Assembly (NCBI GenBank): GCA_903858275.1
Contig: CAIOIC010000010.1
Location: 1 to 48,025 of the forward strand
Direction: 5' to 3'
DNA length: 48,025 bases
From: an uncultured Verrucomicrobia subdivision 3 bacterium
GTDB lineage: Bacteria; Verrucomicrobiota; Verrucomicrobiia; Limisphaerales; UBA11358
The notes beneath the pieces are model-generated. The model saw only the letters and a program-made list of their open reading frames with translations, did not search any database and was not told the DNA's origin. Positions within the stretch are counted from its first letter, which is position 1; each line of letters starts with the position of its first letter. Below are positions 33,546 to 42,217 of the stretch, one piece after another. The position numbers and the translations under genes were made by a program.

Positions 33546-34462
33546 TGCTCGCCGCGTTTCTCACCACGCTGCTCTTCGCCACCTCCGCCATCTGCGGCTA
33601 TCGCACCGCAAAACAGGTCGGCGGGGTGGAGGCCAATTTCTGGCGCATCACGCTCGCGACGATTTTCCTGACCGTTTGGGCGTTCACCTTCGGCCACGGT
33701 TTCATGGGCGCGCCGGAATGGTTCATGTTGAGCGGACTTTTTGGCATCGGCCTGGGCGACTCCGCCTATTTTCAGGCCCTGCCCCGGCTCGGCAGCCGCC
33801 GCACCATTTTGCTGGTGCAATGCCTCACCGCGCCGTTCGCCGCATTGATTGAATGGCTCTGGCTCGGAACCCGGTTGAACCTGCCGGAAATCCTGTGCGT
33901 GGGCGTGATTCTGGCCGGGGTCGCCATCGCGCTGGCGCCCGGCGACCACATAAAGATTTCCCGGCGCGAATGGAAAATCGGCCTCACCGCCAGCATCTTT
34001 GCCGCGCTGGGCGCCGCGTTGGGCGCCGTGGTCATCCGCAAAGGCTACGCCGCCATCGCGGCGGCCGGCATGCAGGTTGACGCCGGCACCACTGGCTACC
34101 AGCGGGTACTCGGCGGCATTTTAATCCCCACGATTGCCCTGCTCATTTTCAAATCCCGTTCCGCCCACGCGCACGGCCCGGCCTTTGCCAACGACACTTT
34201 GCAAATCTCCCGCGACAAATGGGTGCGCATCTGGCCCTGGGTGCTGATCAACGCCCTTTCCGGCCAGACACTGGGCGTGACCTGCATGCAATGGGCGCTC
34301 CAAACCACGCAAGCCGGCATCGTCACCGCCATCATCGCCACCACGCCCATCGTGCTACTGCCGATGACACGGATCATCGAAGGCGAAAAAATCGGCTGGC
34401 GCTCGCTGGTCGGCGCGCTGGTGGCGGTGGGCGGCGTGATCGCGCTGACTTATTTCAGATGA
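33545..34462 (+). CDS. DMT-superfamily (EamA) transporter
   Basis: 305 residues, ten hydrophobic segments, two EamA halves. The first half contains ITLATIFLTVWAF and GLGDSAYFQALPRLGSRR, the second ends TRIIEGEKIGWRSLVGALVAVGGVIAL. It differs clearly from the other DMT transporter in the window. Substrate unknown. It is translationally coupled to the small winged-helix-like gene. Confidence 0.88.
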   Translation: MLAAFLTTLLFATSAICGYRTAKQVGGVEANFWRITLATIFLTVWAFTFGHGFMGAPEWFMLSGLFGIGLGDSAYFQALPRLGSRRTILLVQCLTAPFAALIEWLWLGTRLNLPEILCVGVILAGVAIALAPGDHIKISRREWKIGLTASIFAALGAALGAVVIRKGYAAIAAAGMQVDAGTTGYQRVLGGILIPTIALLIFKSRSAHAHGPAFANDTLQISRDKWVRIWPWVLINALSGQTLGVTCMQWALQTTQAGIVTAIIATTPIVLLPMTRIIEGEKIGWRSLVGALVAVGGVIALTYFR

Positions 34463-34553
34463 CTTTGGCCATGAGGACGCAGAGGACGCAACGCGGTAAA
34501 ACAGCCAACTTTTCACCTATGCTTCCTGCACCGCTGTGGCAGATTCTTGGGAG

Positions 34554-34916
34554 ATGAAAGACGAACTTCAATCCGCCGCTGCCGCGCTCGGCCTTGAAAA
34601 ATACCACCGCCACATTTTTCTCTGCACCGATGCGGATGAACCCAAATGCGGTCCGCGCGAGCAAACCCTCGCCGCGTGGGAATTTCTCAAAACCCGACTG
34701 AAGGAACTAAACCGCGCCGGCCCCAACCCGCTCGTCTTTCGCACCCGCGCCAACTGCCTGCGCGTCTGCACCCGCGGCCCCATCGCCGTCGTCTATCCCG
34801 AAGGCGTGTGGTATCACTCCTGCAAGCCGGAGGTTTTGGAGCGCATCATCCAGGAGCACCTGGTCGGCGGGAAAATTGTCGCGGAATTTGCCTTTGCCCA
34901 AAATCCGCTGATTTAA
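34554..34916 (+). CDS. Thioredoxin-like [2Fe-2S] ferredoxin
   Basis: 120 residues from ATG 34554; an in-frame GTG at 34536 is an alternative. The pattern [15 protein letters not shown] near the N-terminus and [21 protein letters not shown] later is that of the stand-alone thioredoxin-fold ferredoxins related to NuoE, with Cys pairs for a [2Fe-2S] cluster. The end [17 protein letters not shown] fits as well. It serves as an electron carrier of unknown partner. Confidence 0.88.
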   Translation: MKDELQSAAAALGLEKYHRHIFLCTDADEPKCGPREQTLAAWEFLKTRLKELNRAGPNPLVFRTRANCLRVCTRGPIAVVYPEGVWYHSCKPEVLERIIQEHLVGGKIVAEFAFAQNPLI

Positions 34917-34970
34917 TTTTTAGCCTCGCCTTTGGCGCACTTCCCGTGGCAGCTTATTTCCGGGATTTTT

Positions 34971-35573
34971 ATGGCGCGACTCATAATCAAGACGGAAGGT
35001 TTTGGCAACCGCGTGATAGAATTATCATTAGGCACCAACCGCGTCGGGCGCGACGACGATTACGAAATCTGCATAAACCACGAGACCATTTCCACGCTGC
35101 ACTGCGAACTGACGCTGTCGGGCGACGGCGTTTATGTCCACGATTGCCACTCCACCAACGGCACTTTCATCAACGGCGAACCCGTCTTGGAAGCCTGGCT
35201 GGATCCCGGCCAGACCTTGAATTTAGGCGAGGTGGAACTGCTCGTTGAATCCACCGGGGTCAACATCTCCATCCCCAAAATCGAACGCGAGATTCCCAAG
35301 CCACCGGGGGTTCTCCCTGACGGCGAAATATCCTGCCCGCGACATCCGGAACATCATGCCACGTTCAAATGCCTGCATTGCCACGAAGTCATGTGCAGCG
35401 GCTGTGTGCGAATCATGCGCATCAAAGGCGGCAAACCGATTTTACTCTGCTGCATCTGCCACCGAAAATGCGAACGCATCAACGGCGACAAAGTCAGGGC
35501 CAGAAAAAGTTTTCTCGGCCGGCTGCAGGAAACCGTCTGGTTAAAACTCGGACACAATAAACCGAAAAAGTAA
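34971..35573 (+). CDS. FHA-domain protein with C-terminal zinc finger
   Basis: 200 residues from ATG 34971. The FHA domain (about 15-85) carries GRDDDYEI, STLHCEL and DCHSTNGTFINGE, the phosphothreonine-binding residues. A Pro-rich linker follows. The C-terminal region has CPRHPEHHATFKCLHCHEVMC, CVRI and CCICHRKCE: eight or more Cys/His ligands like a B-box. It is probably a signalling adaptor reading Ser/Thr phosphorylation; no kinase lies nearby. It converges on hemH with 9 bp between. Confidence 0.87.
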   Translation: MARLIIKTEGFGNRVIELSLGTNRVGRDDDYEICINHETISTLHCELTLSGDGVYVHDCHSTNGTFINGEPVLEAWLDPGQTLNLGEVELLVESTGVNISIPKIEREIPKPPGVLPDGEISCPRHPEHHATFKCLHCHEVMCSGCVRIMRIKGGKPILLCCICHRKCERINGDKVRARKSFLGRLQETVWLKLGHNKPKK

Positions 35574-35582
35574 TTTCGTCGC

Positions 35583-36611
35583 TCACGCCGCCAGAAATTT
35601 TCCAGCCATTTTCTCCAACGCGTCAATCCACGCCGGATGTTCATTCATGCAAGGAATGCGCGTGAATTCCCTGCCATTCCCCGCCATGAATTGTTCGCAG
35701 CCGCGCATGCCGATCTCCTCGATGGTTTCGAGGCAGTCGGACACGAACGCAGGACAGATGACAAGCACCCGCTTCTTGCCCTCGTTCGGCAGGCGCGCCA
35801 GTTCGTAATCGGTGTAGGGCTTGAGCCACGGGTCTTTGCCGAGGCGCGACTGGAACGAGACGGAATATTTCTCCTTCGGCACGCCGGCCAGTTTCACGAA
35901 CTCGCGGGTCGTGGCGAAACATTGCGCACGGTAACACGTCGCGTGCGGTCCTTGCGGACGGCCACCATTGCTTTCAACTTCGCAACAGTTCTCCACCTTC
36001 AAGCAATGGCAGCCGGTCGGGTCCGACTTGAGCAGATGGCGCTCGGGAATTCCGTGATAGCTGAAGAGCAAATGGTCGTAATCTTTAAGGTAATCCTTCG
36101 CGCTAGCGACGAGCGCCGCGATGTAATCAGGATGATCGTAATACGGCGGCTGCACCGTGATTTTGATTCCCGGCGCCAGTTTCTTGGCAACCTCTGCCAC
36201 GCGCACCACGGCGGTTTCGTAGCTGGACATCGCGTAATGGGGAAACAGCGGAATCAACAAAACTTCCGTTGCACCTTTTGCGGCAAGCTTCTTCACGGCG
36301 GATTCAATCGAAGGATTTTGATAGCGCATCGCCAGTTCCACCGGCACAGAGACACGCGCCTGCAAGAGTTTCTGCACGTTGCGGCTGCTGGTAACCAGCG
36401 GTGAGCCGTCCTTCGTCCAAATCTTTTCATACGCCTCGCCGGATTCATGCGGGCGCTTGATGAGAATCATGCCCACCACAAACCGGCGGATCGGCCACGC
36501 GACGTCAATCACGCGCCCGTCCATGAGAAACTCATTCAAATAACGACGCACGTCCGGCACCGACGGCGAGTCCGGCGAGCCGAGATTGACCAAGAGAATT
36601 GCTTTGCTCAT
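35583..36611 (-). CDS. hemH: Ferrochelatase
   Basis: 342 residues from ATG 36611 (MSKAILLVNLGSPDSP). The active-site region LLFSYHGIPERHLLKSDPTGCHC carries the catalytic His. The Cys-rich stretch with CHC, CC and CYRAQC is typical of ferrochelatases that may hold an Fe-S cluster. SFQSRLGKDPWLKPYTD contains the second conserved acidic patch region. It inserts Fe(II) into protoporphyrin IX, or coproporphyrin III in the alternative route. It is last in hemE-hemN-hemG-hemH. Confidence 0.94.
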   Translation of the reverse strand: MSKAILLVNLGSPDSPSVPDVRRYLNEFLMDGRVIDVAWPIRRFVVGMILIKRPHESGEAYEKIWTKDGSPLVTSSRNVQKLLQARVSVPVELAMRYQNPSIESAVKKLAAKGATEVLLIPLFPHYAMSSYETAVVRVAEVAKKLAPGIKITVQPPYYDHPDYIAALVASAKDYLKDYDHLLFSYHGIPERHLLKSDPTGCHCLKVENCCEVESNGGRPQGPHATCYRAQCFATTREFVKLAGVPKEKYSVSFQSRLGKDPWLKPYTDYELARLPNEGKKRVLVICPAFVSDCLETIEEIGMRGCEQFMAGNGREFTRIPCMNEHPAWIDALEKMAGKFLAA

Positions 36612-36622
36612 AAAAAATCCGG

Positions 36623-36700
36623 CCACAGATAAACACAGATGACCACGGATTCAAAAACTCTTTTCCAAAAATCTGTGTTTCATCTTTGTTTATCTGTGAC
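36623..36700. repeat. Inverted repeat of the CCACAGATAAACACAG family between hemG and hemH
   Basis: The left arm 36623-36651 and right arm 36671-36700 are near-complementary copies (core CACAGATAAACA, then AGATGA) separated by 19 bp. The right arm abuts the hemG stop. A single arm occurs beside gatA at 19874-19891. Confidence 0.75.
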
Positions 36701-38088
36701 TACAAAAGTTTTCCAACGCGCTCCGCGATATTCACGCCGGAAACAATCGAATCACCGAGCGAAACGCCGTCGCGATAATGCCCGGCGAAAAACAGTTTTG
36801 GCGAATTAGCCTCGAGGTCATTCAGCAAATCCCGGTATTTGCCGTAGCCAACGTTATATTGAGGGATTGCCTGCGGCCACGTCTTGGTGTGAATGAACAC
36901 GGGCTGACCTTTCACGCCCAGCAGCACGCGCAAATCCGCCATGGTGGCCTCGACGAGTTGGTCCGGCGGCAACAAACCAAGCTCCGGATAGCGCGCGCCG
37001 CCGATGTAGCTGGTGAGCGTGATGTGCCCGGCGGGGGCGCGATTGGGAAACAGCGCCGAGGAGAAAATCGTGCCAAGAATCTTGAAGCCCTCGATTTTCG
37101 GAATCAACATTCCAAAACCGCAAGCCGGATGCGCCACATCTTCGCGCCGAAAACCCAGCACCACCGCGCCCACCGGCGGATAACTGATTTCGCCAAACGC
37201 GGAAAACTTCTTCTCCCTCGCCCCACCCAACGGGGAGAGGGCCGGGGTGAGGGGTTCAACCACCAATTCCGACAATTGATAAGCCGTGCCGCAATAAATC
37301 ACCGCGCCAAATTCTGCTTCACCGCTCGCCGTGGTCACGCGCCAGCCGCTAGCCGTCTGGGTGAGCTTCGTGACCGGCGTATTTAGCTTCAGCGAATCGC
37401 CAAGCTGCGCCGCCAGCGTATCAGGCAGGACTTGCAGCCCTTCGTCGAAGGAAAATTTCGCCGCGCGATCTTTCGCCACTTCGCCGGACTTCTTTCGGTC
37501 GCGTGCACCAAAAATCTGGCCCTTGATCATCGAGCCGTAATTGTCTTCCAAAGCCTTGAGCTTGGGAAATGCGTGCGGCAGCGAGAGCTTGTTGGGATCG
37601 CCGGCGTAGATGCCCGCCACCAGCGCATCAATCGCGTTATCCAAAAACTCCTGGTTGAACCGGCGCACGACAAACTGCCCGATACTTTCTTCGACGCCAT
37701 CGCGGCGCGGCTTGATGAACGGTTCGCGCAGCACGGCCAGCTTGGCCTTGGCGGTGAATAGCGGCGTGGTGATAAATCCCAGCGGCTTGCCGGGCATTTT
37801 AATCGGCCGACGATAGCGCACGACATAGCGCGCCTCAGCTTTCGGATCGGTGTCCAGCTTGCGCGATTGAAGTCCGGCATCAATGACCAACTGTTTGATC
37901 TTCGGCGAGGTTTCGAGAATCGTGTTCGGCCCGAACTCGGCGAGAAAGCCGTCCTTACGAACCGACTGAATAACGCCCCCTACCCGTCCACTCGCCTCAA
38001 AAACCGCGACCGGCACGCCCTCGCGTTTCAGATAAAACGCCGCGGTCAACCCGGTGATGCCAGCGCCGATGATCGCGACGGATTTCAT
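36700..38088 (-). CDS. hemG: Protoporphyrinogen oxidase (HemY/HemG-type flavoenzyme)
   Basis: 462 residues from ATG 38088, 8 bp after hemN. The FAD-binding start is SVAIIGAGITGLTAAFYLKREG, then GRVGGVIQSVRKDGFLAEFGPNT and the C-terminal FAGHYRDGVSLGDSIVSGVNIAERV. It removes six electrons using O2 to form a porphyrin. Around residue 278, EPLTPALSPLGGAREKK is encoded by a palindromic element (37215-37253) and appears to add 10 to 12 residues before ISYPPVGAVVLGF. The symbol hemY is also used for this family. Confidence 0.93.
   Translation of the reverse strand: MKSVAIIGAGITGLTAAFYLKREGVPVAVFEASGRVGGVIQSVRKDGFLAEFGPNTILETSPKIKQLVIDAGLQSRKLDTDPKAEARYVVRYRRPIKMPGKPLGFITTPLFTAKAKLAVLREPFIKPRRDGVEESIGQFVVRRFNQEFLDNAIDALVAGIYAGDPNKLSLPHAFPKLKALEDNYGSMIKGQIFGARDRKKSGEVAKDRAAKFSFDEGLQVLPDTLAAQLGDSLKLNTPVTKLTQTASGWRVTTASGEAEFGAVIYCGTAYQLSELVVEPLTPALSPLGGAREKKFSAFGEISYPPVGAVVLGFRREDVAHPACGFGMLIPKIEGFKILGTIFSSALFPNRAPAGHITLTSYIGGARYPELGLLPPDQLVEATMADLRVLLGVKGQPVFIHTKTWPQAIPQYNVGYGKYRDLLNDLEANSPKLFFAGHYRDGVSLGDSIVSGVNIAERVGKLL
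37215..37253. repeat. Palindromic element inserted in frame in hemG
   Basis: The arms CCCTCGCCCC and GGGGTGAGGG (9 of 10 pair) enclose a GGGGAGAGGG core. On the minus strand it reads PLTPALSPLGGARE, a peptide that recurs where such palindromes fall in coding DNA. Confidence 0.75.
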
Positions 38089-38096
38089 TCTCTGAA

Positions 38097-39473
38097 TCAA
38101 ATCGTCTTGGAATGTCTCCGCTCATTCGGCGCGCCCAGCGTATTGTCAAAACACATCGCGATATTGCGGATGAAGAGTCGGCCGGCGTCGGTCACTTCCA
38201 GCCCGCCGGGCTTGAGTTTCACCAGCCCGTCGACGGCGAAGGGCGCGAGCGCGGTGAGCTCCCCGGCAAAATGTTGCTCGAAGTTGATGCCGAGCTTGGC
38301 GCTCATCGCGGCGTAGTCGAGCGAGAGATCGCACATTGTCCGCATGATGGTTTCGCGGCGGATCTTGTCCTCGTCGCTCACGAGGTAAGCCTTGTGCAAC
38401 GGCACGCTGCCGGCGTCCACGGCGGTCTGCCACTTCGACAGTTCCTTCTCATTCTGCCAATAGACATCGGGCGTCTGCGACACGGCACTCATACCGAACG
38501 CGTAGATGTCCGAACCGGCGCGCGTGCTGTAGCCCTGGAAATTGCGCTGCAGTTTCTTCTCGCGCTGGGAAATGGTCAGCTCGTCGCTCGGCTTCGCAAA
38601 ATGATCCATGCCGATATAGACGTATTGGTCGTTGGCAGTGAGCCGTTCGATGACGAGCTTCAGCACTTCGAGTTTGCTTTCCGGGGTTGGCAGAATTTTT
38701 TCCTCGAGAATTTTCTGCGCCGGCTTGATCCACGGCACATGGGCGTAGCTGAAAACCGCGAGGCGGTCGGGCTTCATTTCCAAAACAGCGTCAAGCGTTT
38801 CATTGAACGTCGCGGGCGTCTGGTGCGGCAGGCCGTAAATGAGATCGAGGTTGATAGAATTGTAACCTAGTTCGCGCATCCAATCCATCGCCTGCTGGGT
38901 CATCTCGCGCGGCTGGATGCGATGAATGGCCTGCTGGACGACCGGATTGAAATCCTGCACGCCCATCGAGGCGCGATTGAAACCAATTTCTTTCAGCGCC
39001 ACCATATGCTCGCGCGTGAGCCGGCGCGGGTCCACCTCCACGCTCGCTTCGATGTCCGGCGCAAAGGTGAAATGTTTGTGGATGATTTCGCCGAGGCGGC
39101 GGATTTCGTCGGGACGCAAGAATGTCGGCGAGCCGCCGCCGAAGTGAAGTTGCACGGCTTTGCGGTTCTGGTTCAACATCGGCGCCATGCGCGAGACTTC
39201 GCGGCCCAGCGCCTCGATATAGGCCATGCCCTTGTCGTGGTTGAGCGTGATGACCGTGGTACAGCCGCAAAACCAGCACAGCGTCTCGCAAAATGGAATG
39301 TGGAAATACACCGATAGGTCGCGCGGCGTGCGATTATTGCTCTCGATCTGCGCGGCCAGCTGTTCCCACGTCACCGTGTCAGTGAACTTGGTCGCGGGCG
39401 GATAGCTGGTGTAACGCGGCCCGGCCACGTTGTATTTGCGCACCAAATCGAGATCTACATTTATTGTTTTCAC
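38097..39473 (-). CDS. hemN: Oxygen-independent coproporphyrinogen III oxidase
   Basis: 458 residues. The radical-SAM cluster motif is CETLCWFC within YFHIPFCETLCWFCGC, with Tyr and the HemN-type extra Cys. Then come LHFGGGSPTFL, VEVDPRRL, GVQDFNPVVQQAIHRIQP and LIYGLPHQTPATF. The C-terminal HemN domain contains GMDHFAKPSDEL and RNFQGYSTRAGSD. It decarboxylates two propionates without O2. It is second of the haem set, after hemE. Confidence 0.96.
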   Translation of the reverse strand: MKTINVDLDLVRKYNVAGPRYTSYPPATKFTDTVTWEQLAAQIESNNRTPRDLSVYFHIPFCETLCWFCGCTTVITLNHDKGMAYIEALGREVSRMAPMLNQNRKAVQLHFGGGSPTFLRPDEIRRLGEIIHKHFTFAPDIEASVEVDPRRLTREHMVALKEIGFNRASMGVQDFNPVVQQAIHRIQPREMTQQAMDWMRELGYNSINLDLIYGLPHQTPATFNETLDAVLEMKPDRLAVFSYAHVPWIKPAQKILEEKILPTPESKLEVLKLVIERLTANDQYVYIGMDHFAKPSDELTISQREKKLQRNFQGYSTRAGSDIYAFGMSAVSQTPDVYWQNEKELSKWQTAVDAGSVPLHKAYLVSDEDKIRRETIMRTMCDLSLDYAAMSAKLGINFEQHFAGELTALAPFAVDGLVKLKPGGLEVTDAGRLFIRNIAMCFDNTLGAPNERRHSKTI

Positions 39474-39485
39474 AAAATATTTTTA

Positions 39486-39564
39486 GCCACAGAGGCACAG
39501 AGTTGGAAACATATTCAGGATGGATCTGGCATTCGTTTTCTCTGCGCCTCTGAGTCTCTACGGC
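39486..39564. repeat. Inverted repeat of CCACAGAGGCACAGAG type between hemN and hemE
   Basis: The left arm GCCACAGAGGCACAGAG (39486-39502) is opposed by a related, longer right arm at 39540-39564. The right arm is followed by AATTTTTTTATTT up to the hemE stop. It could be a processing or stabilising hairpin in the haem mRNA. Confidence 0.6.
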
Positions 39565-39571
39565 AATTTTT

Positions 39572-40624
39572 TTATTTAAATGCTTTCACAGTCTCCACCA
39601 AAGCCGCGATGTTTTCCAGTTTAGCCCCCGGCGTCAATCCGTGGCCGAGATTGAAAATGTGTCCGGGCCGACCGCGCATGGTTTCGAGCACCTTCTTCGT
39701 CTCCGCCGCGACGACTTCCGGCGTGGACTCGGCAATATGCACCGGGGAGAGATTGCCCTGCATGGCAAGGTGCGCCGGTATGATCCTCCGCGCCTCGGCC
39801 AAATCCGTCTGCCAATCAATACCGAGAATGTTCGCGCCGCTGCTAATCAAATCCGGCCAGTTGCCATGCGTGCCGAGCGAGAAATTGATGACGGGAACCT
39901 TGCCACCGAGATGGGCGATGATTTCATTCGTCCAACGACCGGAGGCTTCCTGAAATTCAGTCGGCGCAAGATGTCCGCCGTGGCTGTCGAATATTTGCAG
40001 CGCGTCAATTCCCGTCGCAACCTGCATCTGGAGATAGGCGGTGATGGCGGCGGTGAGCTTTTCCAGCAGGCCGAAAAACGTCTTTTTGTCCTCGCGGAAG
40101 AGTTGCAGCGCGCGGCTGTATTTCGGCACGCTCGCGCCTTCCATCATAAACGTCGCCAACGTCCACGGCGAACCGGTGAAGCCCAGCAGCGCGGTCTGGT
40201 CGCCGAGTTCTTTGCGCAACATCTTCAGCGCCTGCTCGACGTAGTTCAACCGCTCGCAAACGTGTTCGACCGAGAGTTTTTCGATGTCGGCCTTGCTCGT
40301 CACGGCGAAATCCATCTGCACGCCGCCGGTTTCCTTGAAGTAATACTTCTGCCCCATCGCCTCGGGAATCACGAGGATGTCGCTGAACAAAATCGCGGCG
40401 TCGAACCCGAAGCGGCGCACCGGCTGGAGCGTCACCTCGACGGCCAACTCGGGATTCTGGCAAAGCTGGACGAAGGTGTAAGTCTCCTTGAGCTTGCGGT
40501 ATTCCGGCAGCGCGCGACCGGCCTGGCGCATCAGCCACATCGGCGGACGGTCCACCGGCAGGCAGCGGGCGGCGCGGTTGAAACGTTCACGAGAATTGGC
40601 GATTTTATCGGCGTTTGCGTTCAT
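39572..40624 (-). CDS. hemE: Uroporphyrinogen decarboxylase
   Basis: 350 residues from ATG 40624. The signature RPPMWLMRQAGRALPEYR is near residue 27. GFDAAILFSDILVIPEAMG, GFTGSPWTLATFMMEG, FDSHGGHLAP and the final GHIFNLGHGLTPGAKLENI follow; all match HemE. It converts uroporphyrinogen III to coproporphyrinogen III, the step before HemN. It is first gene of the haem set; a 162-bp divergent promoter region lies upstream. Confidence 0.96.
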   Translation of the reverse strand: MNANADKIANSRERFNRAARCLPVDRPPMWLMRQAGRALPEYRKLKETYTFVQLCQNPELAVEVTLQPVRRFGFDAAILFSDILVIPEAMGQKYYFKETGGVQMDFAVTSKADIEKLSVEHVCERLNYVEQALKMLRKELGDQTALLGFTGSPWTLATFMMEGASVPKYSRALQLFREDKKTFFGLLEKLTAAITAYLQMQVATGIDALQIFDSHGGHLAPTEFQEASGRWTNEIIAHLGGKVPVINFSLGTHGNWPDLISSGANILGIDWQTDLAEARRIIPAHLAMQGNLSPVHIAESTPEVVAAETKKVLETMRGRPGHIFNLGHGLTPGAKLENIAALVETVKAFK

Positions 40625-40786
40625 CAAATTGGCCGTTATAAGTAGCATAAGCTGACGCTGATGGACAGCAGCTTTTCAGAATTTGGTGTTGCGGATGCAC
40701 CTATTGGCTGGCCACACCGGTAAAGCAGCAAAAAACGATAAAAATATTTGCAACTTTGCCCAAACACCGGTTTTCAACCTAAAGCG

Positions 40787-41251
40787 ATGAACAACAACTC
40801 TTCAAACCCGCGCGAAGCCCTCTGGCGCAGGAACCTTTCGCCCGCCGAACACGGCGCGTTGAAAGGGAGCCCGGAGTTGGAGTTGGAAGCCCGTCTCACC
40901 GCCACGCTATCGAAGATTCCCGACGCCCAAGTGCCGTCCAATTTCACCGCCCGCGTCTTGGCGGCGGTTGATTTGGAGGAAAATCGCGCCATCCGTTCCC
41001 GCGTTTGGACTTTAAACTGGCGCTGGTTATGGCCGCGCGTCACCGTGGCTGCCACAGTATTAATTTTTGCCGGGGTCAGCCTCCAGCGTTACGAAACCCA
41101 GTCGCACCGGATCACGCTGGCAAAAAACGTGGTCCGGCTTGCCAGTTCACAGCCATTGCCCAGCATCGAGGTGCTGGAAAATCTCGATGCCATCCAACGC
41201 ATGAACCTGCCGGCCCGCGCGGACGGCGAACTGCTCGCAGCGTTGCAATGA
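40787..41251 (+). CDS. Anti-sigma-factor-like single-pass membrane protein
   Basis: 154 residues from ATG 40787. A charged cytoplasmic part (LWRRNLSPAEHGALKGSP, then PSNFTARVLAAVDLEE) is followed by one membrane segment (about 84-103) and a short outer part. The pattern resembles small anti-sigma-like proteins paired with DUF3106 genes in verrucomicrobia. No ECF sigma gene lies next to it here. Its stop overlaps the DUF3106 start (ATGA). Confidence 0.7.
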   Translation: MNNNSSNPREALWRRNLSPAEHGALKGSPELELEARLTATLSKIPDAQVPSNFTARVLAAVDLEENRAIRSRVWTLNWRWLWPRVTVAATVLIFAGVSLQRYETQSHRITLAKNVVRLASSQPLPSIEVLENLDAIQRMNLPARADGELLAALQ

Positions 41252-42168
41252 GCCGGCTGCTTCAGTCTGTTTTTTTTCTGGCCATCGCCATAATCGTTAC
41301 TGCCCAGGCGCAAAACGCCCCGTCATCCAACATTGTAAAAAAAATCCCGGCTGTCACCAACCTGATGCCGCCGCTGCCGCAGGCGCAATCCCCGGTTAGC
41401 TTTTTCCGGCAATTGCTCGCCATGTCGCCGAAGGAACGCGCGGATTCGTTGACCAATCGCGCGCCGGAAAGCCGCGCACGCATCCTCGCCAAAGTTCGCG
41501 AGTATCAGGCGCTCGGTCCGGACGAACGCGAACTGCGGCTGCGCGCGACGGAATTGCGCTGGTATCTGACGCCGCTATTGCGCGCACCCCGCACCGACCG
41601 CGAGGCGCGGCTGGCGCAGGTGCCGGACGACCTGCGCAGTTTGGTCAAAAAACGGCTCGAACAATGGGATATTTTGCCGCCGCCCGTGCAGCAGGAATTT
41701 CTGGCGAACGACAAAACCCTGCATTATTTCGCCAGCGTGGAAACCACGAACCGTCCCGCCACCAACGCGGCCCATCAGAAAACAGCGGAGCAATTCAACC
41801 AGTTCTTTGAACTCACGGAGGCAGAAAAACAACAAGCCCTCAACACGCTGTCAGACGCGGAACGCGCCCAGATGGAGAAAACTTTGAAGTCATTCGAGCA
41901 ACTGCCGCCGCAACAGCGGTTTCAATGCCTCCGCAATTACGCCAAGTTTTCCGGCATGAGCGCCGCCGAACGCGCGGAATTTTTGAAGAGCGCCGAACGC
42001 TGGTCCCGATTGCCACCGAAGGAACGTCAGGCCTGGCGTGATTTGGTGGCGCGTGTCCCGCAATGGCCGCCAATGCCACCGGCCATGGTGCCACCCAATA
42101 TCATCCCGCACGCGCCGCCGATTTCACCGAAGTTTCCCCGCCCAACCGTCGCGACGAACAAAAACTGA
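41248..42168 (+). CDS. DUF3106 secreted protein
   Basis: 306 residues. The signal peptide is MSRLLQSVFFLAIAIIVTAQA. Repeated helical motifs follow: MSPKERADSLTNRAPESRARILAKVREYQAL, LTEAEKQQALNTLSDAERAQM and LPPKERQAWRDLVARVP, the P-x-x-R-x-x-W pattern of DUF3106. The C-terminus is Pro-rich. It is probably periplasmic; the family function is unknown. Confidence 0.85.
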   Translation: MSRLLQSVFFLAIAIIVTAQAQNAPSSNIVKKIPAVTNLMPPLPQAQSPVSFFRQLLAMSPKERADSLTNRAPESRARILAKVREYQALGPDERELRLRATELRWYLTPLLRAPRTDREARLAQVPDDLRSLVKKRLEQWDILPPPVQQEFLANDKTLHYFASVETTNRPATNAAHQKTAEQFNQFFELTEAEKQQALNTLSDAERAQMEKTLKSFEQLPPQQRFQCLRNYAKFSGMSAAERAEFLKSAERWSRLPPKERQAWRDLVARVPQWPPMPPAMVPPNIIPHAPPISPKFPRPTVATNKN

Positions 42169-42217
42169 TCCGCAGTTTCAAATTCCATTTTTCGCCGCGC
42201 CGTTCTAACTTTCCACC

